A stretch of DNA of 64,000 bases from positions 73,047-137,046 of the forward strand of contig JBIOVI010000037.1 in assembly GCA_044867645.1 (NCBI GenBank), given 5' to 3'. A program made the translations under genes and the position numbers. This DNA comes from VRUE01 sp044867645. Its GTDB lineage: Bacteria; Actinomycetota; Thermoleophilia; Solirubrobacterales; 70-9. Under the pieces are notes generated by a model. It was not told where the DNA came from. It was given only the letters and a program-made list of their open reading frames with translations, and ran no database searches. Positions 50,600 through 61,189 of the stretch are shown one piece after another. The stretch's first letter is position 1. Every line of letters begins with the position of its first letter.

Positions 50600-51445
50600 A
50601 TGCCTGAGCTGCCTGAGGTTGAGATCACCGTGCGGAGACTGGATGCCGCGCTGAGGGGCGCCCAGGTCGAATCGGCGCTGGCGCCGGGGATGAACGTGAT
50701 GAAGACCTTCGAGCCCCCGCTCGAAGCGCTGGTCGGGCGCGAGGTGACGGGGGTGCGGCGGATCGGCAAGATGCCGGTGGTCGAGTTCGGTGACCTGGCG
50801 CTGCTGATCCACCTGATGTCGGCCGGGCGGCTGCGGATCTTCGATAAACGGGCCTCGCCCAAAGACCGCGCCTCGCGGGTGCTGGTGCGTCTTGGTGACG
50901 AGCGTGAGCTGCGCCTGCGCGAGTTCGGGACCAAGCAGCGCGCCTGGGCGAAGTTGCTGCCCACCGGCTCGGTCGCCGAGGACGAGATGGTCGCGACGCT
51001 CGGCCCCGAAGCATGGCCCCCTCCCCCGCTCGATGCCTTCGCCGCGGCGATCGACAAGCCGCGCCACCTGCACCCGCTGCTGCGTCATCAGCGCGACATC
51101 GCCGGGATCGGCCGCTCCTGGGTCGACGAGATCCTCTGGGACGCCCGGCTGTCACCCTTCAAGAAGGGTGCGGAGCTGGATGCCGAGGAGGTCGAGCGGC
51201 TGCACGCCGCCCTCCACGTCCTCGGCGACGCGATCGATCGCTACGAGGAGACGATCGGCGCCGAGCTGCCGGACAAACTGCCGATGCCGCTGCAGATCCA
51301 CAAACGGGAGGGCGAGCCGTGCCCACGCTGCGGCACGACGATCGAGGCTGTCTTCTTCGCCGAACACCAGACCAACTACTGCCCGGCCGAGCAGACCGGC
51401 GGCCGGGTCCTCAAAGACCGCCGCCTCTCCCGCCTGCTCAAGTGA
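50600..51445 (+). CDS. Fpg/Nei family DNA glycosylase with degenerate zinc finger
   Basis: A 281-residue bifunctional glycosylase-type protein for oxidised bases. MPELPEVEITVRRLD holds the N-terminal Pro nucleophile and Glu; RRIGKMPVVEF has the conserved Lys. Two divergences: the helix-two-turn-helix reads GIGRSWVDEIL, with Arg where Fpg has Asn, and the zinc finger reads CPRCGTTIEAVFFAEHQTNY then CPAEQ, lacking the fourth Cys and the DNA-binding Arg. It may belong to an Actinobacteria-specific subfamily with altered specificity. -10-like TACTCT (50588-50593) 6 bases before ATG. Confidence 0.88.
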   Translation: MPELPEVEITVRRLDAALRGAQVESALAPGMNVMKTFEPPLEALVGREVTGVRRIGKMPVVEFGDLALLIHLMSAGRLRIFDKRASPKDRASRVLVRLGDERELRLREFGTKQRAWAKLLPTGSVAEDEMVATLGPEAWPPPPLDAFAAAIDKPRHLHPLLRHQRDIAGIGRSWVDEILWDARLSPFKKGAELDAEEVERLHAALHVLGDAIDRYEETIGAELPDKLPMPLQIHKREGEPCPRCGTTIEAVFFAEHQTNYCPAEQTGGRVLKDRRLSRLLK

Positions 51446-51457
51446 GACGTGAGACGG

Positions 51458-52303
51458 TCAAGCCGGCTCGATCAGCAAGCTGAAGTCCAGCGTCGGAGCG
51501 GAATGGGTGAGGGCGCCGACAGATATGAAGTCGACGCCGGTCTCAGCAATTTCGCGCACGGTCTTGAGTGTGACGCCGCCGGAGGCCTCGAGCGCAGGGC
51601 CGCTCGCTCCATCGCGCTCTTCGTCGCGCAGCCGCACCGCCGTGCGCAGATCGTCGGTCTCCATATTGTCGAGCAGCAGCCGCTCGGCCCCGGTGCCGAG
51701 CGCGTAAGCGACCTCGTCGAGATTGCGGCACTCCACCTCGATCGGCAGATCGGGATGCCTGGTGCGAGCCCCGTGGACGGCCTTCGCCAGGCTCCCGGCA
51801 AGGGCGATGTGGTTCTCCTTGATCAGGACGGCGTCGTGGAGGCCCATGCGGTGATTGCTGCCGCCGCCCGCCGCCACCGCCGCCTTCTCCAGCGCCCGCA
51901 GTCCCGGCGTCGTCTTGCGCGTGTCGAGGATGCGGACGCCCGTACCGGCGACCGCCTCGACGAAACGGGCGGTCAGCGTCGCCACGCCAGAGAGATGGCC
52001 GAGGAAGTTGAGCGCGGTTCGCTCCGCGCTGAGCAGAGCCGCGGCCGGACCGCTGGCGAGCGCCGCCTCGGCCGGCACGTCCTCGCGCCATTGACCCTCG
52101 ACGACCAAGTTGTCGACGTCCTCCACCCCGCACTGGCGCATCGTCTCGGCGACAGCAGCGAGACCGAAGACGACGCCGGGTTGCTTCTGAACGATCCGAG
52201 CCCGCGCGCGCGCGCCCTCGGGCACGGTCGCCTCAGAGGTCACGTCCCCCCTACCGACGTCCTCGGCCAGCGCGCGAGCCACAACGTCGCGGAGATCGGT
52301 CAT
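51458..52303 (-). CDS. nadC: Nicotinate-nucleotide pyrophosphorylase (quinolinate phosphoribosyltransferase)
   Basis: A 281-residue enzyme that converts quinolinate and PRPP to nicotinate mononucleotide. Landmarks: ALAEDVGRGDVTSEATVPEG, LNFLGHLSGVATLTARFVE, GVRILDTRKTTPGLRALEKAAVAAGGGSNHRMGLHDAVLIKENHI in pieces (LDTRKTTPGLR, GGGSNHRMGLHDAVLIKENH), VEVECRNLDEV replaced here by IEVECRNLDEV, and GGVTLKTVREIAETGVDFIS. -10-like TAGGGT (52310-52315) is 6 bases before the ATG. Works after NadA. Confidence 0.96.
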   Translation of the reverse strand: MTDLRDVVARALAEDVGRGDVTSEATVPEGARARARIVQKQPGVVFGLAAVAETMRQCGVEDVDNLVVEGQWREDVPAEAALASGPAAALLSAERTALNFLGHLSGVATLTARFVEAVAGTGVRILDTRKTTPGLRALEKAAVAAGGGSNHRMGLHDAVLIKENHIALAGSLAKAVHGARTRHPDLPIEVECRNLDEVAYALGTGAERLLLDNMETDDLRTAVRLRDEERDGASGPALEASGGVTLKTVREIAETGVDFISVGALTHSAPTLDFSLLIEPA

Positions 52304-52325
52304 CGGCGCACCCTAGCGCCGGCCA

Positions 52326-52343
52326 AGAGAGACGGGTCTCTCT
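52326..52343. promoter_or_regulatory. Perfect palindrome in the divergent nadC-sigma promoter region
   Basis: AGAGAGAC-GG-GTCTCTCT, 8-bp arms with a 2-base centre. It lies between nadC (start 52303) and the ECF sigma gene (start 52379), upstream of both -10 boxes. An operator for either gene is plausible; no known regulator is matched. Confidence 0.45.
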
Positions 52344-52378
52344 CACATCCGATCCTTGCGGGGCGTTTAATCCATGAC

Positions 52379-52843
52379 GTGACCGCCTTGCCCCCGTTCC
52401 AGACCCTCCTCGACGAGCACGCCGGGGACGTGATGGCCGTGCTGCGCGGCGCCGTCGGCCGCGCCGATGCCGATGACTGCTTCCAGGAGACCTTCCTGGC
52501 GGCGCTGCGCGCCTATCCGAAGCTGAACGACGACCGCAACCTGCGCGGCTGGCTGCTGACGATCGCGCACCGCAAGGCGATCGATCACCACCGCGCAAGC
52601 GGGCGCCGTCCGCTGCCGGTCGCCGAGGTCGCGGAGGAAGCCAGGTCCGTCGACTTTCCGCGCGACGATGGAATCTGGACCGTCGTCGCGACGCTGCCGC
52701 CGAAGCAGCGCGCCGCCGTGGCGCTGCGCTACGCCTGCGATCTGCCCCACGCCGAGATCGCTGCGGCGCTCGGCTGCTCGACCGATGCGGCACGCCGCAG
52801 CCTCCACGAGGGAATGAAGCGACTGAGAAAGGAGCTGGCATGA
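52379..52843 (+). CDS. ECF-type RNA polymerase sigma factor
   Basis: A 154-residue sigma-70 family protein. Region 2: ADADDCFQETFLAALRAYPKL and LRGWLLTIAHRKAIDHHR; region 4: LPPKQRAAVALRYACDLPHAEIAAALGCSTDAARRSLHEGMKRL in pieces (PPKQRAAVALRYACDLPHA, EIAAALGCSTDAARRSL). The GTG at 52379 is preceded by TTTAAT (52366-52371) at 7 bases. It overlaps ogt by 4 bases (ATGA), so sigma factor and DNA-repair protein are made together. No anti-sigma gene is adjacent. Confidence 0.88.
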   Translation: MTALPPFQTLLDEHAGDVMAVLRGAVGRADADDCFQETFLAALRAYPKLNDDRNLRGWLLTIAHRKAIDHHRASGRRPLPVAEVAEEARSVDFPRDDGIWTVVATLPPKQRAAVALRYACDLPHAEIAAALGCSTDAARRSLHEGMKRLRKELA

Positions 52844-53409
52844 AGGCAGAGCTGAAGCGCCTCGCCGATCGCGCCGCCGCCGAGAACCTGCTCGACGTCG
52901 CTTACGCGAACGTCGACTCGCCCTTCGGGCCGCTGCTCGTGGCGTCCACCCGCCGCGGCCTGGTCAAGATCAGCTTCCCGTTGACCTACGACAGCGACGA
53001 GACGTTGCTGGAGCTGGCGGCTCGGATCTCGCCGCGCGTGCTCGAGGCGCCGGCCCAGCTGGACGAGGTCCGGCGTCAACTCGACCTCTATTTCGAGGGC
53101 AAGCTGACCGCCTTCGATCTTCCCCTCGACTGGCAGCTCAGCAAGGGCTTTCGGCTTCGCGCGCTGCGCGCGATCGATCGCATTCCCTACGGCAAGACCC
53201 GCAGCTATACCCAGATCGCCGCCAGCGCCGGCAACGAGCGCGCGGTCCGCGCCGCCGGCACGGCCTGCGGCTCCAACCCGATTCCGATCGTCGTCCCCTG
53301 CCACCGGGTCCTGCGCAGTGGCGGCGCCATGGGCGGTTACGGCGGCGGCCTGCCGATGAAGGAAGCGCTGCTCGAGCTGGAGGGCGTGCTGGACAGTCGC
53401 ACCGACTGA
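52840..53409 (+). CDS. ogt: Methylated-DNA-[protein]-cysteine S-methyltransferase
   Basis: A 189-residue suicide repair protein that removes methyl groups from O6-methylguanine. The C-terminal domain has RIPYGKTRSYTQIAASAGNE, RAAGTACGSNPIPIVVPCHRVL with the acceptor Cys in PCHR, and GGAMGGYGGGLPMKEALLELEG. Its N-terminal domain (to about 90) is the usual partial RNase H fold. Translationally coupled to the upstream sigma factor gene, so the sigma factor may control it. Confidence 0.95.
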   Translation: MKAELKRLADRAAAENLLDVAYANVDSPFGPLLVASTRRGLVKISFPLTYDSDETLLELAARISPRVLEAPAQLDEVRRQLDLYFEGKLTAFDLPLDWQLSKGFRLRALRAIDRIPYGKTRSYTQIAASAGNERAVRAAGTACGSNPIPIVVPCHRVLRSGGAMGGYGGGLPMKEALLELEGVLDSRTD

Positions 53410-53483
53410 ACCTGTCTAAAGCGAAAGTGCCTTGCCGCCGATGCCTGGGAAGCGTGGAAAGCAAGGCCAACACGAACCGAGTC

Positions 53484-54131
53484 ATGTCAGTCGTCCGGCT
53501 CGCCTGGTTGGCGACGTTCGTCGTCCCGCTGGTGCTCACCGGGCTACTGCTCGCGGTAAAGACCTCGCACGCAAGCCCCGCCGGTAAGGGCCCGATCCCG
53601 CTCGCCCTCGAAGAAGAAGTCGAAGACGAAGGGGAGCCCGCGGAAGACGCATGCGAAACCGCTGAAGACGGGTCCGAAGAGGACGAGCTCGAAGAGGTGG
53701 AAGTGGAAGTGGTCTGCGAGGAAGCCGAAGACTCAGGCAAAAGGAAAGCGGCGGTCAACGACTCTGTCGCACCCGAGAAATGCCTGGTCCGGAGCGCCAA
53801 CGCCCGAGTTGTCGCGTACACCCCCCGCGACACGGTGCGATTGACGCTCGGCTATACGACCTACGCCCCCACCGCGGCAACGGTCGACTACAGCTTTTCG
53901 GGCGGCAGGGGATCGCTGCGCATTGACACGGTGAAGCGCCACCTCGGCCGCAGCGGAGTCCTGCGTCTGACCAAGAGCTTGAGCGACGCCCAGATGGCGA
54001 AGGTCCAACCAGGCGGCCACTTCACCGTACGCCTGCACAGCGCTGAGGCGCCGGGTAGTTGCAGCCGTTTCGAGACCGAACAGCTGAGCGTCAAGCACGC
54101 GTCCAAGCGCTTAGCCGTCTGGTCTCAGTAA
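53484..54131 (+). CDS. Exported protein with acidic linker, unknown
   Basis: A protein of about 215 residues not matched to a family. An N-terminal membrane/signal helix (RLAWLATFVVPLVLTGLLLAV) is followed by a Glu/Asp-rich linker (EEEVEDEGEPAEDA, EEDELEEVEVEV) and a probable beta-sandwich domain (ARVVAYTPRDTVRLTLGYTTY, VDYSFSGGRGSLRIDT, GHFTVRLHSAEAPGSC). Cys residues at either end of the domain could form a disulfide. The frame is open upstream to a GTG at 53427; the ATG at 53484 is chosen because it puts the hydrophobic helix at the start. Confidence 0.6.
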   Translation: MSVVRLAWLATFVVPLVLTGLLLAVKTSHASPAGKGPIPLALEEEVEDEGEPAEDACETAEDGSEEDELEEVEVEVVCEEAEDSGKRKAAVNDSVAPEKCLVRSANARVVAYTPRDTVRLTLGYTTYAPTAATVDYSFSGGRGSLRIDTVKRHLGRSGVLRLTKSLSDAQMAKVQPGGHFTVRLHSAEAPGSCSRFETEQLSVKHASKRLAVWSQ

Positions 54132-54150
54132 GGCTTGCCTTCGCTTCGTT

Positions 54151-54186
54151 GAAGCATTGTGGAGCCCATAGGGCACACAATGCTTC
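54151..54186. terminator. Hairpin terminator between convergent genes
   Basis: Perfect 11-bp inverted repeat GAAGCATTGTG / CACAATGCTTC (54151-54161 and 54176-54186), with an inner GCCC-ATA-GGGC stem in the loop. It lies between the convergent genes ending at 54131 and 54185. No T-run follows on either strand, as is often true of actinobacterial terminators. Confidence 0.6.
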
Positions 54187-54841
54187 ACCCATCTGATCTT
54201 CCAGGCAGGGAACCGGCCAGCCACTCGGTGGCGGCCGACAGGTGCGCGGGGTCTATCTGGTGACCGACGTCCGACTCGTGGTACTCGACCCCGAGGCCGC
54301 CGGCTTCGAGCAGGTCGCGGGCACGGCGGCCGAAGTCGACTTCGATGATCGGGTCACCGCGGCCGTGCGCGACGAAGGCGCGGGTCCAGAGCCGATCCTC
54401 GAGGTGAGGTCGCCAACCGTCGACAATCGGAACGAAGCCGCTGAAGGCGAGGATCCCCGCCGGCGACGGCCGGTCGGCCCCAAGGGCCGTCGCGTAGCTC
54501 ATCACGGTCCCCATCGAGAAGCCGCCGAGAACGGTGCGGGAGGGGTCGATCGCGGTCTTCTCCCAGAGTCGGTCGTGGAGATCGGCGAGCGCCCCCCTCG
54601 CAGCATGGAAGGTGTCGTGGTCGGGATAGCCGACCCGCGGGACCAGGTACCAGTGGTAGCCGGACGATCCTGGAAGCTTCAGCGGCGCGCGCGGCGTGAC
54701 CACATGCAGCCGCCGCTCCGGATCGAGGGCGTCGGCTAAGCCGAGCAGGTCTCGCTCGTCGGTGCCGCGGCCATGGTGGAGGATCAGTAAACCGTCGGGC
54801 TCTCGAGCGGCCGATCGCTCCAAATAGGTCAGCGGCTCCAC
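54185..54841 (-). CDS. Alpha/beta hydrolase (phospholipase/carboxylesterase family)
   Basis: A 218-residue esterase of the carboxylesterase type 2 branch. LLILHHGRGTDERDLL provides the oxyanion loop, GGFSMGTVMSY the nucleophile Ser, ARGDP-like AHGRGDPIIEV the Asp, and ESDVGHQIDP the His. The physiological ester is unknown. GTG at 54841 is preceded by -10-like TAAGGT (54849-54854) at 7 bases. It follows prfB on the same strand after 48 bases. Confidence 0.85.
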   Translation of the reverse strand: MEPLTYLERSAAREPDGLLILHHGRGTDERDLLGLADALDPERRLHVVTPRAPLKLPGSSGYHWYLVPRVGYPDHDTFHAARGALADLHDRLWEKTAIDPSRTVLGGFSMGTVMSYATALGADRPSPAGILAFSGFVPIVDGWRPHLEDRLWTRAFVAHGRGDPIIEVDFGRRARDLLEAGGLGVEYHESDVGHQIDPAHLSAATEWLAGSLPGRSDG

Positions 54842-54889
54842 CAGAGCGACCTTAGCGAGGGGACAGGGCGCGGGCCGGCTCCTCGCTGC

Positions 54890-56009
54890 CTAGTTGGCCG
54901 ACGAGGCGGCGGTCTTGTTGAGGTAGTCGCGGATGAAGTCGTCGATGTCGCCGTCGAGAACCCGTTGCGCGTCTCCCACCTCGTGCCCGGTGCGGTGGTC
55001 TTTGACACGCTGGTCCGGGTGGAGGAAGTAACTGCGGATCTGCGAGCCCCAGGCGACGTCCTTGACCTCGCCTCGCTCTTTCGCCAGCGTCTCGGCCCGT
55101 TTGCGCTCCTCCAGCTCGATCAGCTTCGAGCGCAGCAATTGCATCGCCACCGCCTTGTTCTGAGTTTGGGAGCGCTCGTTCTGGCACTGCACGACGACTC
55201 CGGTCGGCAGATGGGTGATCCGCACCGCCGAGTCGGTCTTGTTGACGTGCTGACCGCCCGCGCCCGAGGCGCGGTAGGTGTCGATGCGCAGGTCGTCGTC
55301 GCTGACCTCCACCTCGACGCCCTCGTCCACCAGCGGGCCGACGTCGACCTGGGCGAAGCTGGTGTGGCGGCGCGCCGAAGAGTCGAACGGTGAGATCCGC
55401 ACCAACCGGTGAACGCCGCGCTCGGCGGCGAAGAGGCCGTAGGAGTTCTCGCCGCGGGCGATGAAGGTCGCTGACTTGAGGCCCGCCTCCTCTCCCGGCG
55501 ACGCCTCCTTCATCTCGACTTCGAAGCCACGAGTCTCAGCCCAGCGCAGGTACATGCGCAAGAGGATCTCGGCCCAATCCTGGGAGTCGGTGCCGCCGGC
55601 GCCCGCGTGGACCGAGACCACGGCGTCGCCGCCGTCGTACTCGCCGCTGAAGAGGCGCGCCTCTTCGAGCTCAGCAAGGCGCCTCTCGACGGAGGCCAGC
55701 TGAGTGACTAGCTCGGCCGCCATCTCATCGTCCTCGGCCGCCATCTCGGCCAGCTCGTCGAGGTCACCGGCCTCGGCCTCGAGCTCGCGGAAGGTCTTCA
55801 GCTTGCGCTGCGCCGTCGCGTGCGCGGCGGAGGTGCGGGCGGCGGCCTCCTGGTCGTCCCAGAAGCCCGGCTTTCCCATCTCGGCCTCGAGGCGCTCGGC
55901 CTCGGCCTCGAGCGAAGCGGGGTCAAAGGTAGTCCGCGAGCAGCTTCAACTGCTCACGGATCTCGGCGAGTCGCGCCGGCACCGATTCGGTTGGGGCGGT
56001 CTCAGCCAT
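54890..56009 (-). CDS. prfB: Peptide chain release factor 2, with programmed +1 frameshift
   Basis: RF2 ends translation at UGA and UAA. The zero frame runs from ATG 56009 for 28 codons to an in-frame TGA (55925-55923) in the context CTT-TGA-C, the known prfB frameshift site; skipping the T at 55925 continues the frame to the stop at 54890 (join 56009..55926 and 55924..54890, about 371 residues). The second part has HAGAGGTDSQDWAEILLRMY, the GGQ loop in RASGAGGQHVNKTDSAVRI, and a DRRTGHEVGDAQRVLDGDID-like tail (DHRTGHEVGDAQRVLDG). -10-like TAACCT (56016-56021) 6 bases before ATG. Confidence 0.95.
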
Positions 56010-56044
56010 AGGCACAGGTTATTGCGCTCGATCCCGGGACGCCG

Positions 56045-56086
56045 CAGCCGCCTTTGACCGCCCCAGAGTGTGGTCAAAGGCTGCTG
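56045..56086. terminator. Hairpin after the methyltransferase gene
   Basis: CAGC-CG-CCTTTGACC and GGTCAAAGG-CT-GCTG pair (56045-56059 with 56072-56086), 12-base loop. It lies 6 bases beyond the stop of the methyltransferase gene on the minus strand and before the prfB promoter. No T-run follows. Confidence 0.5.
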
Positions 56087-56092
56087 CGCTGC

Positions 56093-56959
56093 TCAGGGTG
56101 CTTTGGCGCTGACGATCCAGGTCGACGCTGGCGCGAACACACCGTCCGGGCGGTCGAACTCGGCAAGCGCCTCGCGAAGATCGCTCGCGATCTTCGGACG
56201 GATCTCGTCGATGCGGTCTTCCCAGAGCCGGAGCACCTCGCCCGCCGGGCCGAGAGCCATGTTGAACGTGACCGCGTGGTCGAGATCGTTGCCGATCTTG
56301 AGCGGCAGATCGCAGCGCTGCAGGGAGATGTCCTCGAAGCCGGCGATCTTGAGCTGCTCGCTGACCGTGTCGGCGTTCGCCATCGAAAAAGGCCCCGGCC
56401 CGCAGGTCGGCTCGTCGCTCTCCTCGGGGTGCTCCAGGTACTCCTCCACCACCAACTCGGCGCGACGCACCCACTCGTTGTCTTCCTTGCGCCGCCAGAC
56501 CACCGCGCAGAGCCGCCCGCCGGGGACGAGTGCCTCCCGCACGTTGCGCAGCGCCTGCACCGGATTGGCGAAGAACATGATCCCCATCCGCGAGAAGGCG
56601 TAGTCGAACTTTTCGCCCAGGTCGGCGACCTGGACGTCGGCGACGACGAAGCTGGTCCGCTCCACCCCGGCGGCCTCTGCCTCCTCCCGCGCAGCCGCGA
56701 TGAACGGCTCGGAGACGTCGATCCCGACCGCTTCCCCGTCCGGGCCGATCAGCTCTGCCAGGCGCTGGGTCGTGTCGCCAAAGCCGCAACCCAGGTCGAG
56801 GACTCGGTCGCCGGGGCTCGGTGGATGCACCGTGAGTGCTTTCTCGCCATGGGCCCCGAGCCCCTCGGTGACCAGATCGCGGTACTTGACGAAGCGATCG
56901 AACAGCGGCCCGCTCCAAGCCTTGGCGGCCTCTTTGTTGGTTGCGGCAACCGACTCCAT
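56093..56959 (-). CDS. Class I SAM-dependent methyltransferase
   Basis: A 288-residue methyltransferase. Motif I RVLDLGCGFGDTTQRLAELIG, AVGIDVSEPFIAAAREEAEA, FVVADVQVADLGEKFDYAFSR and the post-motif PVQALRNVREALVPGGRL are all present, as in UbiE-like and small-molecule methyltransferases. The substrate is unknown. -10-like TACCAT (56968-56973) is 8 bases before the ATG. It follows, on the same strand, the NTF2-like gene by 17 bases. Confidence 0.88.
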   Translation of the reverse strand: MESVAATNKEAAKAWSGPLFDRFVKYRDLVTEGLGAHGEKALTVHPPSPGDRVLDLGCGFGDTTQRLAELIGPDGEAVGIDVSEPFIAAAREEAEAAGVERTSFVVADVQVADLGEKFDYAFSRMGIMFFANPVQALRNVREALVPGGRLCAVVWRRKEDNEWVRRAELVVEEYLEHPEESDEPTCGPGPFSMANADTVSEQLKIAGFEDISLQRCDLPLKIGNDLDHAVTFNMALGPAGEVLRLWEDRIDEIRPKIASDLREALAEFDRPDGVFAPASTWIVSAKAP

Positions 56960-56976
56960 GAGCACGGATGGTACGC

Positions 56977-57375
56977 CTACCCGACCCCGTGATCGAAGCC
57001 GCCCGCGTGCAGCGCCTCGGCGCGATCGTCGAACGGGCGCCAGCTGCGGACCCTGTGGTCGTGCAACTGGAAGAGCCAGGCCATCTCCTCGGTGTTCGCG
57101 TGCGAGCCGTCCTCTTCCCAATGCCACACGCGTCTGATCAGTGCCACGGCAGAGCCACCGCCGCTCTCGGTCCCGTCCTCGTAGAGCTGCTCCAGCTCGA
57201 TCGTCTGCTGGACGCCACCGGGTGGCCGCGTCGCCCAGATACGAGCGGCGTCGCGACCCTTCCTCAAGCCCTTCATCGAATGGAGCGCGACTTCGGGGTC
57301 AAGCACCTCTACAAAGGCATCAAGATCCCGCTCGTTGAAGGCTCGGATGAACTCCCTGACCGGGTCGTGGATCAC
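56977..57375 (-). CDS. NTF2-like (SnoaL family) protein
   Basis: A 132-residue NTF2/SnoaL-like protein: VREFIRAFNERDLDAFVEVLDPEVALHSM is a typical start (helix, then the D-P-E-V-x-L strand), followed by GRDAARIWATRPPGG and the strands VALIRRVWHWEEDGS and MAWLFQLHDHRVRSWRPFDD. No substrate can be assigned. It lies between secA and the methyltransferase on the same strand. Confidence 0.8.
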   Translation of the reverse strand: MIHDPVREFIRAFNERDLDAFVEVLDPEVALHSMKGLRKGRDAARIWATRPPGGVQQTIELEQLYEDGTESGGGSAVALIRRVWHWEEDGSHANTEEMAWLFQLHDHRVRSWRPFDDRAEALHAGGFDHGVG

Positions 57376-57408
57376 AAAGCAACCGCGCGATCGGGACCGG
57401 GACGGGCC

Positions 57409-60267
<2,859 letters not shown>

Positions 60268-60311
60268 TGATCAAGGGTAGCGATGGGGCTGGGGCGAGGC
60301 CCGGCCGGCAC

Positions 60312-60339
60312 GGTGGGCCGGGGCGAGGCCCGGCCCACC
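60312..60339. terminator. GC-rich hairpin downstream of the secreted-protein gene
   Basis: Perfect 11-bp stem GGTGGGCCGGG / CCCGGCCCACC (60312-60322 and 60329-60339) with a 6-base loop, 28 bases after the stop of the 60367 gene on the minus strand. A partial copy of the stem sequence lies just beside it (60291-60308). No T-run. Confidence 0.55.
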
Positions 60340-60366
60340 TGGCGTATCTCGATCGACTAGACCGAT

Positions 60367-61062
60367 CTAGGCGGCGTCGACGACTGTCACGCCTGTCGGC
60401 TGACCTCCCGGTCCTGTTCCCTTGACTGTGAGGTCGATGTCCCATTCGCCGAAGTTGGTTGTGCCGGCACCGCACAGACCGTGTTTTTCGACGTGGATGT
60501 TTTTGAACGATCCCGTGATATCGAAATCGCTGGCCCCTGTTGTGGTTGTGGCCCGGGCCCCGGGAAGACCGGCCTGGGGTTTGATTGTGTATGTGCAGAT
60601 CGACATTTCCTCGTTAGCGCCGAAATACACATGCTTTTCGATCTGCTGGCCAGCGGGACAGACAATGTCAGCGAACACCGCGTAGAGATCGGCGCCGACT
60701 GTGCCCCCGATGTGGAACACAAAGTCGCAGCCGTTCATTGTGATTGTCGCTTTATTGGCCCCAGGGAAGGCAATGCAATTGGGGTTGTTGTAGTGCGGAG
60801 TGACTGTGATTGTCGTCGCCCCGCCGGGAATCGGCTGATGCGGTGTGACGTTGTACTGATGCCCTGTGTAGATCGAGCCCGGGCATTCAATTTTTTCGCC
60901 GAACATTGTTGTGGCGTTCAGCCCTATTCCTGTTTCGGTCATGTCCAGTGTCACAGGGCCATCCGATTGGATCATGCCGGCTGACGCAGCCGACGCGGAC
61001 ATCGCGCCCACCGCGAACACCGCCGCCAGGGCAAGCCCCAGGGCTTTGAAATTGCGCGTCAT
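60367..61062 (-). CDS. Secreted protein of unknown function with atypical codon use
   Basis: About 231 residues: a signal peptide (LGLALAAVFAVGAMSASAASA) and a cysteine-containing, probably beta-rich mature part (GPVTLDMTETGIGLNATTMFG, TVTPHYNNPNCIAFPGANK, NGCDFVFHIGGTVGADLY, CTYTIKPQAGLPGA). No known family recognised. Codons such as ACA, ATT, GTT and TTT are frequent here while rare in the neighbours, and the base composition is visibly lower in GC. The ATG at 61062 is preferred over that at 61068 since AAAGGA sits 6 bases upstream. A long hairpin lies in the leader. Confidence 0.7.
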   Translation of the reverse strand: MTRNFKALGLALAAVFAVGAMSASAASAGMIQSDGPVTLDMTETGIGLNATTMFGEKIECPGSIYTGHQYNVTPHQPIPGGATTITVTPHYNNPNCIAFPGANKATITMNGCDFVFHIGGTVGADLYAVFADIVCPAGQQIEKHVYFGANEEMSICTYTIKPQAGLPGARATTTTGASDFDITGSFKNIHVEKHGLCGAGTTNFGEWDIDLTVKGTGPGGQPTGVTVVDAA

Positions 61063-61074
61063 CTTCATTCCTTT

Positions 61075-61154
61075 CGATTGGACTGGGTACCCCTGTTTTG
61101 GGGATGGTCCAATCGTTACGGAAACTAACTAATTAAACAAGAGCTTCTGATCAA
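61075..61154 (-). promoter_or_regulatory. Promoter and 5'-leader hairpin of the secreted-protein gene
   Basis: Minus strand: -35-like TTGATC (61149-61154), 17 bases, -10-like TAGTTA (61126-61131). The transcript would then carry a hairpin with 9-bp stem CGATTGGAC / GTCCAATCG (61107-61115 and 61075-61083) and an inner CCCC/GGGG pairing, ending directly before the AAAGGA Shine-Dalgarno. The stem could block or guide ribosome access, or protect the mRNA. Confidence 0.55.
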
Positions 61155-61189
61155 TATTCCGGGACGCTTCAGCGCCTCAGGATCTGCGC

